Shown here piece after piece: positions 29,601-43,000 of a stretch of DNA of 64,000 bases (the stretch's first letter is position 1; every line of letters starts with the position of its first letter). A model generated the notes under the pieces. The model saw nothing but the letters and a program-made list of their open reading frames with translations. It was not told where the DNA came from and did not search any database. The position numbers were made by a program, and so were the translations under genes. The DNA comes from Dryas octopetala (Eukaryota > Streptophyta > Magnoliopsida > Rosales > Rosaceae): NCBI GenBank assembly GCA_963921425.1, contig OY992838.1:7254001-7318000 (forward strand), read 5' to 3'.

Positions 29601-31820
29601 GGAGAAAATTGTTTAAGTTTCATACTTTAAGAATTTAAGTAGCTGATACTAGGTTGTTTGAGATAGCATCATACAATATGGACAAACTTGTTTGATTTTC
29701 TAAAAATTGAAGAGAAGAATCTTCCCCACTAAGATCACCAATTTTCCTGCACAAGCACATTAGAAATCATAAATTCCAACATACAACAAAAGTAATCCTC
29801 ATTGATTCAAAATGAAAGAAAAATATGGAAAAGCTGCTATCTGACAAGCCGATAATGAGATGTTTATAGCATGACCTGCATGCATGATATAGTATTTCAA
29901 ACTTATAATAAGATATGGACTGATGTGAAAGCAATAAGATCTCTAGTGCAGACATCAGAATCATCTTTCAACTTCACAATCAAGTCCCATCCAGAAAATA
30001 CAATTGATGGTGATTCTCTCTTGTCTTCTTTTTGTCTACTTTGTCACTGTTCATCACATGTACATACAGCACAGTGGGGAATTTGTGATTAGGCTATTAG
30101 GAGTAATTTGTTCTCTCCCCACAATCTCAACCCTCCACAACATTTGGCAGGACAAATATATAAAGAAATGAAAGATGACATTCCAACCAAAACAACAACT
30201 AACATAAAAGGAAATGAAAAAGAGACACATAAACCAGGCCTCACAAGTTCTCTAGTTTGATCAGAGCACCAAAACTGCTGGGAATTGGGCCTTCAAGCAA
30301 TGTCCCTTCAAGTCGCCTGTAAAAGACACTATATGTTAAATTCCAAATTAAAAAGAAAAAATCTCCAAGTTATATTTTAATGCCAAGAAAATCCATACAT
30401 ACAAGTCTATGAGATTTGTAAGAGTCCCTAAGAATTCTGGGAGTTTTCCAGTGAAGAGATTATCAGATGCCCACCTGAAACAAGAAAAGGTCAATCCACA
30501 AATGAACTTACAGATATAATACTCAAATGCTTCAACTCAAAACACTATTGTCAATGAATAGAAAAGAGATGTAAGTACAGAATTCGAAGGGATTTTAAGT
30601 TTGAAAGCTCTTGTGGAATTGGTTCAGTCACTCCACTGCTGTCTATGTACCTGAAAGAAAAATAATATGTAATCAGCTTGTCCAGCTAAGCACAAGAGAT
30701 ACATACTTAACTGTGGAAAACTTACAGCTCCTGTAAGGAGGTTAATTTTCCAAGCTCCAGGGGCAATGGTCCAGAGAATTGGTTTGAACTAAAACTTCTG
30801 TTAGGCATAAAAAGAAAAAAATGATGGTTGGATTAAAAGAGTACTATGCCAACCCCACAAACAAAAGCAAAAGAATGAACAAAAAAGTTATCTAAAATAT
30901 TGCAGATATAGACTTACAGCACAAGCAACTTGGTTAAGTTGCCAAGCTCTGAGGGCACTGGACCTGTCAGATTGTTTATTCCCAGGCTACTGCTCAATTA
31001 CTCGACATAAAAAAACAATAAATGAAAATTTCATGAATAGCCTGTGAAAAAAGAAAATCTTGGATTCACTCCATACATTCAAAATAAGAACAGTAGTAAA
31101 AATCTTAGAATTTTTTCTTGCAACTACATGTATTCCATGTTGGTTAGCTGTCCGATTTCAGCAGGTAATTGTCCACTTAATACATTCTGACGCAGATCCC
31201 TGCATCATGATTCAACATTAACTTTATATCAATCAGAACAAAGTGAGAAAGACAACTGAAGCTCAAGGACTAATTAATGTGATCCCTCACAAGTCTTTCA
31301 GCTCCTTTAGCTCAAATAGCTCTTTGGGAATTTCACCAAAAATGTCTAGTGCATATATCTTCCTGTAAATCAAGATCAATTTAGAGACAGCCCTAATACC
31401 AGAAGTTCACATAAGCTTAAATGATGATAATAATGTTGATGAGGATGATGATGATGAACTGAGTACTAACAAGTGAGTGATATGGCAGGAGTTGCCTGTG
31501 CAGTCACAAGCCACACGGGGATTGGCAGTATCTGCTGCCCATGTTGCATTTTGTGTGCAGGGGTCAATGGTAAGATTCAAGTGTTTGCTCAAGTCCCAGT
31601 GGTCTATCACCTTGTTGAGAGCAGTTACTGATAATGAAAGGTTGATCAATGACTGAGAAGTAATTAATGAACAAACTGAATTCAAATACAAGTATGAACT
31701 GAACCCATTAACAGCTTGAGCAAGAAATTAATCAAAACCTTCATCAGGGTCAGTGGTTAATTGTGCAGAAACAAGCTGCAATGCCCAAAGAAGAAGCAAT
31801 GACAAACCCCAGAGCCCCAT
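26612..31820 (-). CDS. LRR-malectin receptor-like protein without kinase domain (LRR-RLK VIII-2 ectodomain)
   Basis: I could join 19 exons, all GT-AG and in frame, into 651 residues: 31739-31820, 31471-31627, 31291-31362, 31128-31199, 30918-30989, 30726-30797, 30579-30650, 30403-30474, 30245-30316, 29675-29746, 29516-29587, 29200-29271, 28692-28760, 28422-28487, 28253-28297, 28068-28135, 27598-27974, 26970-27165, 26612-26787. Order: signal peptide (MGLWGLSLLLLWALQLVSA); Cys-rich cap (ACDCTGNSCHITHL); about twelve LRRs, ten in 72-bp exons with identical phase; a CLQGDTKC linker; malectin domain (FSIKCGGT to GLGRRIFDVYIQ); a second malectin-like part ending GKGTCCIP; one membrane helix (about residues 606-628). 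After a 20-residue basic tail comes TAA at 26612-26614. The ectodomain matches the At1g56140 group, where the helix is followed by a kinase. Here no kinase exon is visible. A ligand-binding or decoy role is inference. Confidence 0.88.
28163..28189. repeat. (GT)n microsatellite in an intron of the LRR-malectin gene
   Basis: About 13 dinucleotide units lie between the exons at 28135 and 28253. It sits about 28 bases upstream, in transcript order, of the acceptor at 28136, so length changes might affect splicing. Confidence 0.9.
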
Positions 31821-33042
31821 TACTGAGCGGAAACGGTAGAAATTGTACACACCCTTCAAGCATGGTTTAATAGAGCTAAAGGACTAGAAGGCCGGCTAGA
31901 AAATCAAAGAGGACCCAAGTTGGGTTATAATAGAGAATCGAATCTGTCTATGTAAATCCAACTAACAAAGAAACCAAGTCATCCCACTGAGTCTTTCTTT
32001 TGAGTTTTGACTGTGTGAAATGGTGACCAAACAGAACCATCCAATTGCATACTTTTTGTCATTCTTTGACGGTTTCCTTGCGCGCTAAAAGCAAACTACC
32101 AGTATTTAGATTGTTTAACTAAGTTGACAATAACAACACCAAACTACGACGTTTTGTCTTCACTCTCTCTCTGTGTTCCTGCACACCATGTCATGGTGCA
32201 GATGTTCAATGAGATCCATTCATTGGCTTTATTTGGTTTCTCTCTGATAATATATTCTTAAAAAACGTAATTGATCTCAGCAATCAAACAGATGGTAGGG
32301 AAATAATATTGAACTCCAGTGACGTACCCAAGATTAATCAATTAAATTTTACATGATTTTGAAATGGTAAAATTAGGGTAGTGGCTTGGTGGTCTAGTTG
32401 TTGCGGAAGACTTTTGTTGTGTTTGAGGAAATCTCCATGGAATTAAAGCTCATGCAAGTTGTAAGTAACCACAACTTATGTGGCATGTGGGTGCCTTGGA
32501 AGAGAATGGCTACAATGATGGGCCTCAACCTTATGATTGGGCTCCACTTGATGGACTATTCACAAACTTGTGGAGCCTAATTCATTAGGTTATGGCTCGT
32601 ATATTTATAAATCATAAATGTCTTAGAAGAAAGATGGTGGACTTTTCTTACAAATCCTTTTTTTCTTTTTTTTGGACTTTCCCCATTAATTTTCACTAAT
32701 TCTTGGATTGATAGAAGGCAATTGACATTTAACAAGTATGTTTGCAAGATACATTCACAATGAACTTGATTTGGGGCTAACAAAAGAAACTAATTTTGCT
32801 CCATTCCACTTTTTTTGTTTTCTTATTCTTTTTCTTTCTTTATCTATAGTGCTTAGTACAAACGTTGATAATTTTGTCACAACTACTTATTCAAGTAATC
32901 GAATCTCCAAAGTCCAAAAGCTTTCTTTTCGTTCTCAATATATATAATATATGCTTTCCTTTACTAGCTAGCCAAAGATGAACATAAAATAATTAATTAA
33001 TAGTAGCAACCCCATCAAACCCAGCAACCTCAAGGGCTCATT
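31821..33042. other. spacer: promoter of the LRR-malectin gene and 3' flank of the IAA29-like gene
   Basis: No gene seen. The stretch 31860-32330 is the likely promoter of the LRR-malectin gene on the minus strand. A tRNA A-box-like phrase (TGGCTTGGTGG near 32382) has no B box in the right place. Confidence 0.45.
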
Positions 33043-34465
33043 TCAACCACCATTCCTTAGTATCTTCAGGCGTTGCACAGACTCGATGAAGGTTCTGCAA
33101 CATTAACACTCTGTCATATATATTTGTCAAATAAATCATATACTAGAAAAGTAGTATTAATCAACAATTCAACACTCAGTCTTGTCACTTCACTTTTTTG
33201 TTTCCGGTCCAAAATAGGTTCGAGACCCCAACTGAAGGAAGAGTGAGAATCGAACTCTCGTCCTAGATGTACAAATAACTTTATGTCTAAGCATTTTAAT
33301 TTTTATTCTTTTCCCAAATATGTCTAGGATCGAAACAAAGGAATGAGAAAAGCAAGAGACTAATAAAAGAATAGAAAATTAGAACATACTGCCAGGGAAC
33401 ATCTCCAGCAAGCAGCCAATCTTCTTCTTTATCCTGATAAGCAAGTGTATAATCTGCACCCTCTTCTTTGTCCCCTGTGCATGCAGATCCAAGAATATAT
33501 ACATTGATCAAAAAGAAGTTTTAAATTGCAGCCCCGTAATTTAAGCCTATTTGGGAACTTTGGGAGTGAATACTTGAAACTATTGAAGCACTTACATTTG
33601 GAAAACATGCTTATCAAGGTGTCTCTGAGAGTCTGATAAGAGTGATGAAGCTTTATATCGATCTTCCTCACTATGCCCACCCCTTCCATCTTCACCTTCA
33701 CGTACATTGAATTTGACCCATCATTGATTTCCTTGGCCAGTATCTGATTCTGCACCTGTTCATCATGACCATGGTGTTGATGATAAAGCATCTTTTTCCT
33801 CCATGATTTAATTGGTGGCCACCCAACAAGGTGAAGTCCTTCCCCATCATTCCTATATTAACATTAATTTCAGACAATTAGCTCCAAGTGTTTGCATCAT
33901 TAATGCATGTGAAATTAATACAAATTAAACTGCCAAAGAAAGCTTGCTTGGATCAAGAAATGGTGTTGAAAAAAACTTATTTTGAGCTTAATTATCATGA
34001 GCTAATCTTATCTAAGCTATATTTATCATTTGTGACATATTATGTTGTGAGACTGTGAATCTGAATATGGATCCTAATTCAGAGTCTTAACACATAGAAA
34101 TGTACATGAAGTGTATGTTATTATGTGTGTATGATTGATTAATTATATAGGGAGCTGGAGACAACTCACTTGGTATTGGAAGAGACTCTTTTCTTTTGCC
34201 CCTTCCCATCATCTTCCTCATTTGGCTGGCCACTCCACAGCAACAAAGGCAACCCCTTCGATTCATTTCCAATCTTCTCAAAAGCCATGTCGAAACTCCG
34301 CTTGTTTCCAACCTGGTTTTTGCTCTCCAAACAGCAGCCATAGCTCCATGTCTCCAAACCCATCTCCTCCTTTTTCTCAGCAACCCCATGGCTGTTCATG
34401 TCAAACCCTTTGAGAACAGGGTTGTGAATTGGGAGGGCCAGAGCCAGAGCCAGTTGAAGCTCCAT
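33043..34465 (-). CDS. IAA29: Aux/IAA transcriptional repressor, IAA29-like
   Basis: Four exons join in frame to 229 residues: 34170-34465, 33596-33852, 33390-33474, 33043-33094. Domain I is an EAR repression motif right at the start (MELQLALALALP). Domain II, the degron recognised by TIR1/AFB with auxin, is LVGWPPIKSW (Ile where many members have Val). Domain III is YVKVKMEGVGIVRKIDI with the usual lysine. Domain IV has the acidic PB1 motif DKEEDWLLAGDVPW and ends SVQRLKILRNGG. These domains dimerise with ARF factors. The protein acts in the nucleus. A TTG nine bases upstream could be taken as a start by mistake; the ATG at 34465 begins the EAR motif. The long, less conserved stretch between I and II (about 80 residues) is as in IAA29. 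Its position next to the UGNT1-like gene supports that name. Confidence 0.93.
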
Positions 34466-34572
34466 AACATACAATCAATTAAAACACACACACAAATATG
34501 GGGATGGAAAAGTAGCAAAGCAAGAGGGGATGGGGTGGGAGGTGATGAAAGTGAATTGGGGGGTGTGGGTGG

Positions 34573-34581
34573 TATTTATAG
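34573..34581 (-). promoter_or_regulatory. TATA box of the IAA29-like gene
   Basis: The minus strand reads CTATAAATA about 110 bases before the ATG at 34465, a normal TATA spacing for a plant gene with a short leader. Confidence 0.6.
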
Positions 34582-34804
34582 TTGTGTGGAATTGAGATGG
34601 GGAAGAACTGAAGAAGCATTGTCTTGTGGAAGAGAGGAAGTTAGGGACAGCATGGAAGTTGGGTCGGGTAAAAGTTGGGCAGTGATGCAGACAGGTGAGC
34701 AAAGAGTCCACCAACGTACCATGACCGCCAACCCCCAGTAGTCAGTAGTCAGTAGTCAGTACCCACACTCCCACCACTGTTTAACCTGCACAGTGGTCGC
34801 TCTC

Positions 34805-34810
34805 TGTCTC
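34805..34810. promoter_or_regulatory. TGTCTC auxin-response-element core
   Basis: TGTCTC, the classic ARF-binding hexamer, about 340 bases upstream of the IAA29-like start. A single hexamer can occur by chance in CT-rich sequence. Confidence 0.3.
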
Positions 34811-37800
34811 TGCCTCTGCTCTTTAATCTACGCTAATTATTAGAAAAATTAGCATAGATTGATCAACATTGATTCATCATTTTTTTTTAGGTTTTAACCA
34901 TTCTATTTTGAGTGAGTGGTAGTCCAAGAGAAATTAACATAATTATGGGATATAAAGACCCATAATTATGGGGTATTTTAACATCATATTGTTATAGGTA
35001 TAGAATTTATAAGTTATATAACCCCCATAAGTTTATAACATCTAACATCATATACAGGGCACTAGTGTAAAGACCTCAAATACCCCAACAAGATGCAAAA
35101 AAACCCTTCCAACAATATTGTCATGTAATAATCATATGTAAAGAAATTTTCCCATCAGCACCCAGGTTATGAGGATCTAGTCTGAATTCGAATATTATAT
35201 AGCGACACATGATACTTATTCTATATAAGAATGTTTTTATGTATGCAAACTTTATGGTATAGGATATAGGATGGGCACCAGACATGTATTACCGTATAGA
35301 GAATGTTCTGGTATAAGATGTATATCATATATTGCTGTATAAAGACGTTCTGGTATAGGATAAACATCATGTATCACCATGTAGTATCCGAGTCTGAACC
35401 AGGTCCTCACGACCTGAGTTTGCATAGAGAAATACTAATCATATGTATATGTCTATTATATTTACATGACAAATTAACTAAACTTTTTAAATTTATTTAT
35501 TAAACTCTTATTAAATAAATAGTTAGCTAGCTAGTGCACATATATGAGTTTATATACTAAACATGTCCAACACACCCCATATATATATGTCGGCAAACAG
35601 CCGTCAAACACATGATGATGCATGCACGAACGCATGATATCTCTCCTTCAAACTTCCATAATAATGGTTACTGAAACATTCCCCTTGACCCTGTTGATTA
35701 TTGAAATCATTTTCTTCTGTCACTTTGATACTTGAACAGTTAACCGGCCACCTCTTCATCTCTTCATATATTAAACTAGTTTAAGGATATTCTCTCTGTC
35801 GGAGTTTACAACTCCAAGCAAATAATATTGGGAGAGATTGGAGGGACTAATAATTGGACAAAACAACCAACAAAATTTGATACGTTTGGTATGTGTTGGA
35901 TACAATGGGTGTGTGTGTGGCTCCAAATTAAAGGACGAAAATCCAAATGGAAGTGCGAGTTTTGCATGTAGAGAGGGGCATGCATGCAGTGCTTGTTTGG
36001 AACAATGGAATTAAAGGCAGGGTAGGGCTTGTGAAGTCCACGTGACAATGAGCATGTGTGTGAGTGGCTGTGTCTCCATGGCCACACTCTCCAAACCCCT
36101 CCAGCATGGCTAACTCGTGTGGCTGTTCGACCCAACCCACATTCAATGATCCATATATATCGTCAGTCCTGTCTGGATCGCGCTCGTGTACTACTGGTGG
36201 AACCCAATTTACTAACACAATTTAATTCATGTCCCTTTGGCAGTTTGGCTGCCACTCTTGACCAATATCATCTGCTTATCAAACGCATTCTGCATCTCAC
36301 TGGCTTCTTTGCATGCAAATTCGAATCAGTATTGTCAATTTTGAGTGGATTGGCTGCATCAACTTGAAATATTGCAATTAAGTTGAATCGATTAAAGTAC
36401 GTGTAATTATCAAGTGGATTATGGACAACAATTTTGATATGGGTAATTGTCTCTCTCCAAATATATATATTATGTTGTTAAACTATCAATGTAACTTTGC
36501 ATTCAAATAAAAATCTACTCAATTAATAGTGATTCATAATCTCACAATATAACATATTAGACTGTAATATTATTTTTTCAAATAAAATATTGTTCAGTTA
36601 ATTTTAAGTAATAACGGATCTATATATACTGACTAGTGGGGTCAATTGTCGCAATGGACAATTTTTCTAGCTCCCTTGATTTCTCTCACTAAATCTAGGT
36701 TATATATTGTCCTCAATATAGGTTTTTCTTTTCTTTAAAGAGCAGGTTTAGGTACTCACTTGGTGTAGATGGAGTAGTAAGTGTGACTAATACTAATTCT
36801 ATATATCCAGTGACCCCATTGGTGAAGCTTCCATGCAATGTACACGCAGCAATGACATCATATTAATCCATAGGCCAAAGTTTAAGTTGACCCAGCTAGC
36901 TAGTTTTCCTGTGGTCCAATAATGTGGAGCTAGGGGTTTGAACAAAATGGTCTTAGACTGGGCAAACTCCATAAAACCAGGGGACCAAATTCATGGAATT
37001 GATGGCTCCTAGATACTTAAATAGTTAAAATCGATGAACCTTACCCGAATAAACCAATACGTTTAGCATGCGTATGAGTTTTGGGTTACTAAACCAAACC
37101 AGTACCACTCACTCTCACACCCTCAGCATGTTAGAATGTGCAAAGTCTGTCTGGTCCATTTTCAATTCATACAACCCTTAGAAAAATGAAAAGGACCCAC
37201 ATGCATGCTTTAGACTTTGAAGGCAAGTGCCTAAGTGGGAAGCAATTTATAGGTCAAAAAGTAGGAAATTCATGATTCATGTTCTTATCTCTTATAGAGA
37301 GGTCGCCTCGAGTGAGGGGACCAAAGTATCCCAAACAGCACCCAATTAAGGGAGAGAGATGGGAGATAGGAAGGTGCTTCTCTTCTTGGCTTTTGGGATA
37401 AGATCCCTTCACGGATGGAGACCCTTAGCTTCCTTTTCAAAGTACTGAATTTGTATATGTTTTCATGTCCCATATATTCAATAAATCACTATTGGCATTC
37501 ATTCAATCTAGCTAATCAAAGAACTTGGTACGATCGGGACATTAGGATCGTCACCACCTTACTTGGTTTCCTCGAAGATTCACATTTGGCTAACAAGTTT
37601 GTCCCCTTGTATCAGAGTGCAGAATCAAAGGTTCCTCTATGCTTCATCGATGAATGATGGGTCGGATTCTAATAAAATTAAACAAGTAGAGCCTACGTAC
37701 TATATATTGGCGTGATACTCCTCCTAGTTCCAAATTAATTGGTAATACACTTGAAGATATAGTAGTGCAAAAACTAACTTCAGCTACCACTTTTGGATAA

Positions 37801-38616
37801 GACATTGGCTTGTTACAAATGGTATCAACACGCAAACCAGCTTCATCCGTAGGTAAATAAAGCTCTAAGAAGAGGAGATTGTGATACCTCTAATCCTATA
37901 TTAATGACGTAACATGCTGGAAATAATTATGGGTCGTAACTCGTAAGTAAAGTTTAAGTATCCAAAAATTTACTTAATGTAATATTTTTATATGATTTTT
38001 GGGTTGTTATAATTATATGTAAATTTCACACAAATTTATTAGAACTTGACGTGGATGAAAGAAGAATTGTTCCGAGTTGTGTTTCATTTTCTCTGTTTAA
38101 ATTCAAGTCCAAGATGAATATATGATTAGATTCCTTTAGCACCTTGCAAAATGCAAACAGCCGCAAAAGGTCATTTCAATGCGGGGAGTTGGGACACCAA
38201 GCAAAAACCTTTTACTATCCTTGTTTTGTTGTACACATCATTTGGAGTAAATTATGTACGATCTAAAGACATCTTTACACGTTCAACATTCTAAGACATG
38301 TGAAAACGATTTATGCTTCCCTTCTTTGAAGTTTTGTGTTCAATAAGCATGATTAAAGCTTTGAACTCACCTCTAAATTGCCAAGCCTTCATCATTGCTT
38401 ATGTTCTTAATCTTTCTTCTTTCCATGGGGGCCCAAAGAGGTGTAAACATCAAACAATCACTACAAAAGAATAAAGTACTAATACAATATTACAAACACT
38501 CACAATTTGAATCACAATTTGACGCGTATTAAATTATAAAAAATGATTTAGTGGGTTGGTTTAAAGGGAAGAATGAGTCAAACATTTTGCATATATATAT
38601 GATGGTGGGTTGGGCG
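34811..38616. other. divergent intergenic region of IAA29-like and UGNT1-like genes (left part), no gene seen
   Basis: About 3.8 kb of AT-rich DNA with short frames only. It contains the IAA29-like upstream region. Around 35220-35380 the phrase (T/A)CTGGTATA(A/G)GAT recurs three times, a weak repeat of about 60 bp. Confidence 0.45.
36039..36044. promoter_or_regulatory. perfect G-box, possible PIF site
   Basis: CCACGTGAC holds the palindrome CACGTG 1.57 kb upstream of the IAA29-like start. A PBE-type CACATG lies at 35609-35614. Arabidopsis IAA29 is known to be switched on by PIF factors, which bind these motifs. Whether these sites are used is inference. Confidence 0.3.
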
Positions 38617-38942
38617 ACTTATTTATATTTATACCTCTGAAGTTTATCATATTTTCATATATATTCTCTGAAGTTTCAAAAATTACATATACACTCCTTG
38701 AGGTTTCAAAATTGTTACACATAACCCCTGCACGAAAAAACATTAGGTCATAATAAGAGGAGATGTCCAAATAAGAATGTTGGAGGGGTGCAAAATGGTA
38801 GTGTGAACGTTTCAAAGGGAAGAGGAAGAGGAAGAGTGAGTGGAGTCAATGCATTAAGGGGAAGGGGCTGTACGTGTAATTTTTAAAATCTCAGAGGTGT
38901 ATGTGAAAAGACGATAAATCTCAAGGGTGTAAATGTAAATAA
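38617..38942. repeat. inverted-repeat (MITE-like) element
   Basis: The left part (TTTATATTTATACCTCTGAAG, then TATTCTCTGAAGTTTCAAAAATTACATATACAC) is matched inversely by the right end (GTACGTGTAATTTTTAAAATCTCAGAGGTGTATG, then CTCAAGGGTGTAAATGTAAATAA). Arms are about 80 bp with several mismatches. The element ends are not sharp. Confidence 0.7.
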
Positions 38943-40010
38943 CTCTAGATTGGAAAGTTAAAGATAACATTTCTCTAAAACAGCGCGTTGTGGCAACTAC
39001 AAGAAATGAGTGAGAAGTTAGAGTCGTTAGAGCATGGCTAAATGATATGCTATATGCTAAATATAGCAGAATTGATAAAAAAACTCACTACAATGACATA
39101 GCTAAATTTAGCATTTGTTATGCTATTGCTAAATTTTCCACTATATATAGCAGAAAATTTAACAATTACTATTGAGGAACTCAAAAAAAAAGTACACCTA
39201 TAATCTGAAAAGTATGAGTAAAGAAAGAATAAAAAACCAAGTAAAAGAAAGTAATTGGTTGAAAAAGTGTTGGGTCCCACTAAGAGAGAGAGAGAGAGAG
39301 AGAGGAAAAGATATATTCACATGGATGAAAAATATTGCAGCAAAAGGCATGAGAATGAGCAGCTGTCATGGGTTGATTGGCCATGTATTCAATTTTACAA
39401 TTCCTAAATTTGACTTTGACATAAAAAATACTAAAATATTAATTTGAGTATTAAAATAATAATATTTAAATATATTTAATATTGAGCTCATATTAAAGAT
39501 CTCATTAAAATATTTATAATAATATAATTATTAAAATAATTTAATATATTTAATTTAATTTATAAAAATATATATAAATATATTAAAAATATAAACATAC
39601 TAACATATAACTATAATTTTGTGCCACTAGAACAAAAAACATAAAAGTTATTACTAAATACTAAAAATTATACTAAAAGTTAGACCGTTGAACATTGATT
39701 TTTCCCGCAAGAAACTTCCGCGAATTGAATTGTGGTTGTGGAAGGCGCCATTGCCGGGTCAACTTCATCAAATTGGCAAAACAGTGACTCGGAGGCCCAA
39801 TTGAGCCAAAAAAATAAAACCAATATCAGACCGAGTTGACCCATATAATTCCACGACTCACCTGGATCAACTCGTTCCGGGTCGGGCCCATTGACCGGCC
39901 TTTACCTGACGACTTGGCCATTTCAAACCCGCCCCAGATATTGAGTTTCGACTCGCATTTGAACTCACCGATCACAGAGAGAGAGAGAGAGAGAGAGAGA
40001 GTGCTGAGAG
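38943..40010. other. spacer with short motif repeats and the UGNT1-like promoter
   Basis: At 39038-39165 the phrase GCTAAAT with nearby TATAGCAGAA recurs in direct and inverted form, like a small MITE. A GA tract lies at 39284-39302 and another at 39975-40000 in the likely 5' leader of the next gene. No gene seen. Confidence 0.45.
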
Positions 40011-43000
40011 ATGTCTCTGAAAACGTCGGGTTCGGGCAGGAATTTGACATTGCCAATATCGGATCCTCCAAGGGACCAGCAAGAGAGAGAGAGGCTCGTC
40101 GGAGACTCCGACGATGGTGAGAAGCTCTTCAGAGGATCCGCCATGTCCAGACGTGGAGCCTATGCTGCAATCTCGTACATGGCCTGTGCAGGTAAACAAC
40201 ACAACACACCCCTCACCCTCTAATTTTATTGCATCAGTAAAATGCTTTTGATTCCTAAAAATCAAATTTTCAAAATTTTAAAGAAATGGAAAATCAGATA
40301 TCAAAATTGTGGAAGAAAATTTGAAGGTGTTGTATGAATACCAACTTGGAATAATGGAATTGCTTGCTATTATAAAGTTGTTTATATTTTGCTTATGTTC
40401 TTGGCGTGTTTATTATGGGATTTTAGGTGTTATTTTATTGGTCAATTATCATACTCTGTGCTGGCTGTTTATGAATTTGGGTTTTTTGCATTCTTGGGAT
40501 TGGAATACTTTTTAACAATTTTATTATTGGTCAGCTACTTTAATTGTTCCCTTTTTGTTCTGTAGTGCTCTTGGTAATGTTCAACAAAGCAGCTCTCTCT
40601 TCTTATAAATTCCCAAGTGCAAATGTCATCACACTATTTCAGGTATATCCCCAAACGCATCCATTATTGTCTTTCATCTTTTGGTCAGCATTTTTGGCTA
40701 CTGCCAGCTTTTTTGTGCTGTTCTAGTGTTCTGCTCTTTTATGCAAAATTAAGGGACTCTATTTTGGAATTAAATTAAGTAGTGAATTTCGAAGAGGCAT
40801 CATCTTTTTTTCATGAATTATAAGCTGTTCCACCAGCTTTTGGGTTCCCACTGGATAAGCATTGAAAGATGGGCCTAACTGAGCTTGATTCTTGTTTTAG
40901 TTCTACAAAGCAAACTCAAACAGCCCAAAACTCATACACCCTCTTGGCATCCTGAATTTCTCCAATTTTACAAGAGTTAATGAACAATGTGACATAGTTG
41001 ATACAACTTGTCTCAATCTCTTTTTTTCCTTTTTTTGGATTCTTCAATGTTGATATTTTCTTTTTATACATAGTTATGTGCTCGCACAAGAAAAGGTATT
41101 ATCGGGTTTGCTTTGTGTGATTTTCATGTATAATGTCATTGTGTGCCCTGCATTTGGGCTAATGATAAAAAATTAAATATTTTCTTTATCTGGTTGCAAC
41201 TGCAGATGATATGTTCATGTTGTTTTCTATATGCTTTGCGACGATGGAAGATGATTTCTTTCACAGTTGGTGAAAGTCCAACCATTTCTGATAACAACGT
41301 CACAACACTTGTACCATTAAGGACATTGAAGAAAACCTTTCCTCTTGCAGGAGCCTATTTGCTGTACATGGTATACATTTTGTAATTTAATGATGAAAAT
41401 GTTCTTTTGGTGGGTAACTTTTAATCAATCGTTTCCGTGTTATATTTGTTATTAATGTCTGCCCATTTTTTTTTTCTCCTTGAAAGCTAGCCTCCATGGA
41501 GTCTGTCCGTGGAGTAAATGTTCCTATGTATACCACCCTCAGGAGGACTACCGTGGTATTTACAATGGTTATGGAGTATTTTTTGGCTGGGCAGAAATAT
41601 ACATCTCATATTGTTGGAAGGTAAATTGCCCTTTTGTTTGTAATTTATTCTGTATGCTGATGTTAATAATATATAGATCATCTGCTCTTCTAGATGTACA
41701 TAAAGAATTACATGGTTTTGTTTTGATTGAATGAAAATTGTGAAAGCTGACTTATTGGCACTTTTCTTTATGCTCATGAATTGGTGCAGTGAAAAACTGT
41801 ATACTATGTTCATGAATGGAATATAAAAAATGATTCTACACACGCACACGCACACAGTTCTTTTCTAAAGGTTCTTAAATAAGGTCTTGTTTCTAAGCCA
41901 TTAAATTAGATATGGACAGGTGAGAGTGGATAAGAGATGCATCTCAATGTATTTCAGTTGTTTAAAATTTGCTCTAACAACTAATAAATATGATCTTATT
42001 TAAGGACCTAGGAGAGAAATCATGGATTATGAGAAGTTGTACCTCGACACTTGTTTTCTAATATTTTATATTCTCAATCCAGCCTAAAGATTTAGTGGTA
42101 TATATGTACATTGTATCATACCGTACATGAGACAAAATATGAATGAGTAGGCAATGAAGCAATGCAATTGGATAATAGATACCTTGATTTTGGACTTCTT
42201 AAGATGCTAGATGGGGTCCCTAGATCATTGGTACAACCTGCAGCAATCATGCTGCAAGAATTGGAAGTTTGGAACTTGAACAGATGAAACCTGGATCTAG
42301 CTTTGTGTCTGACAGTCTGACGAGATCTCAAATCTTTTTCTTTTTCTTGTTGCAACTTTACGTGTTGTGTGCACTACTTTAAATATACAATTTCGTATAT
42401 TGCAGAAAATCCTGAGTAGTAAAGTTTGCTACTGAAAATAGATATGATGTATTTTACTTTATTGGCCATCTACCTGATTTTCTCATTTAACTGAAAATTT
42501 TAAGGTTGTTATCAGTGTTGGACTGATCATTCTTGGTGCATTTATTGCTGGAGCTCGGGATCTGTCATTTGATGCCTATGGCTATGCTGTTGTCTTCTTA
42601 TCCAACATCACAACAGCAATATATCTTGCAACCATAGCCCGCATTGGTAGTACTTTCACTTTTTATCTTTCTGGGAAATCTTTCACTGCATTTCCTCTTT
42701 ACTAACTTCTTTCAAATAGACAGGTTTCTGAGATATTGACTGATAGTTTCTTTTTCTCAGGGAAGTCCAGTGGCCTTAATAGCTTTGGCCTTATGTGGTG
42801 TAATGGTAAGATAAAAGATTCTGACTCAACTCATGCCCTTTGGATTTTTTTTCTTTTGTGCATAATTAGAAATTTTTATTAATTGAATGCCCACAAAGTG
42901 ATATTATTTCTTTATGATAGGATTCATATGTGGGCCAGTTTTGCTGTTTTTGACTTTTATTCATGGTGACTTGAAGATGACAATCGATTTTCCTTATCTG

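Noticed and set aside
33185-33290. Possible tRNA-derived SINE (GGTTCGAGACC and GAATCGAACTCTC phrases)
   Set aside because: B-box-like phrases occur in both orientations, but no A box at the right distance, tail or target duplication can be found.
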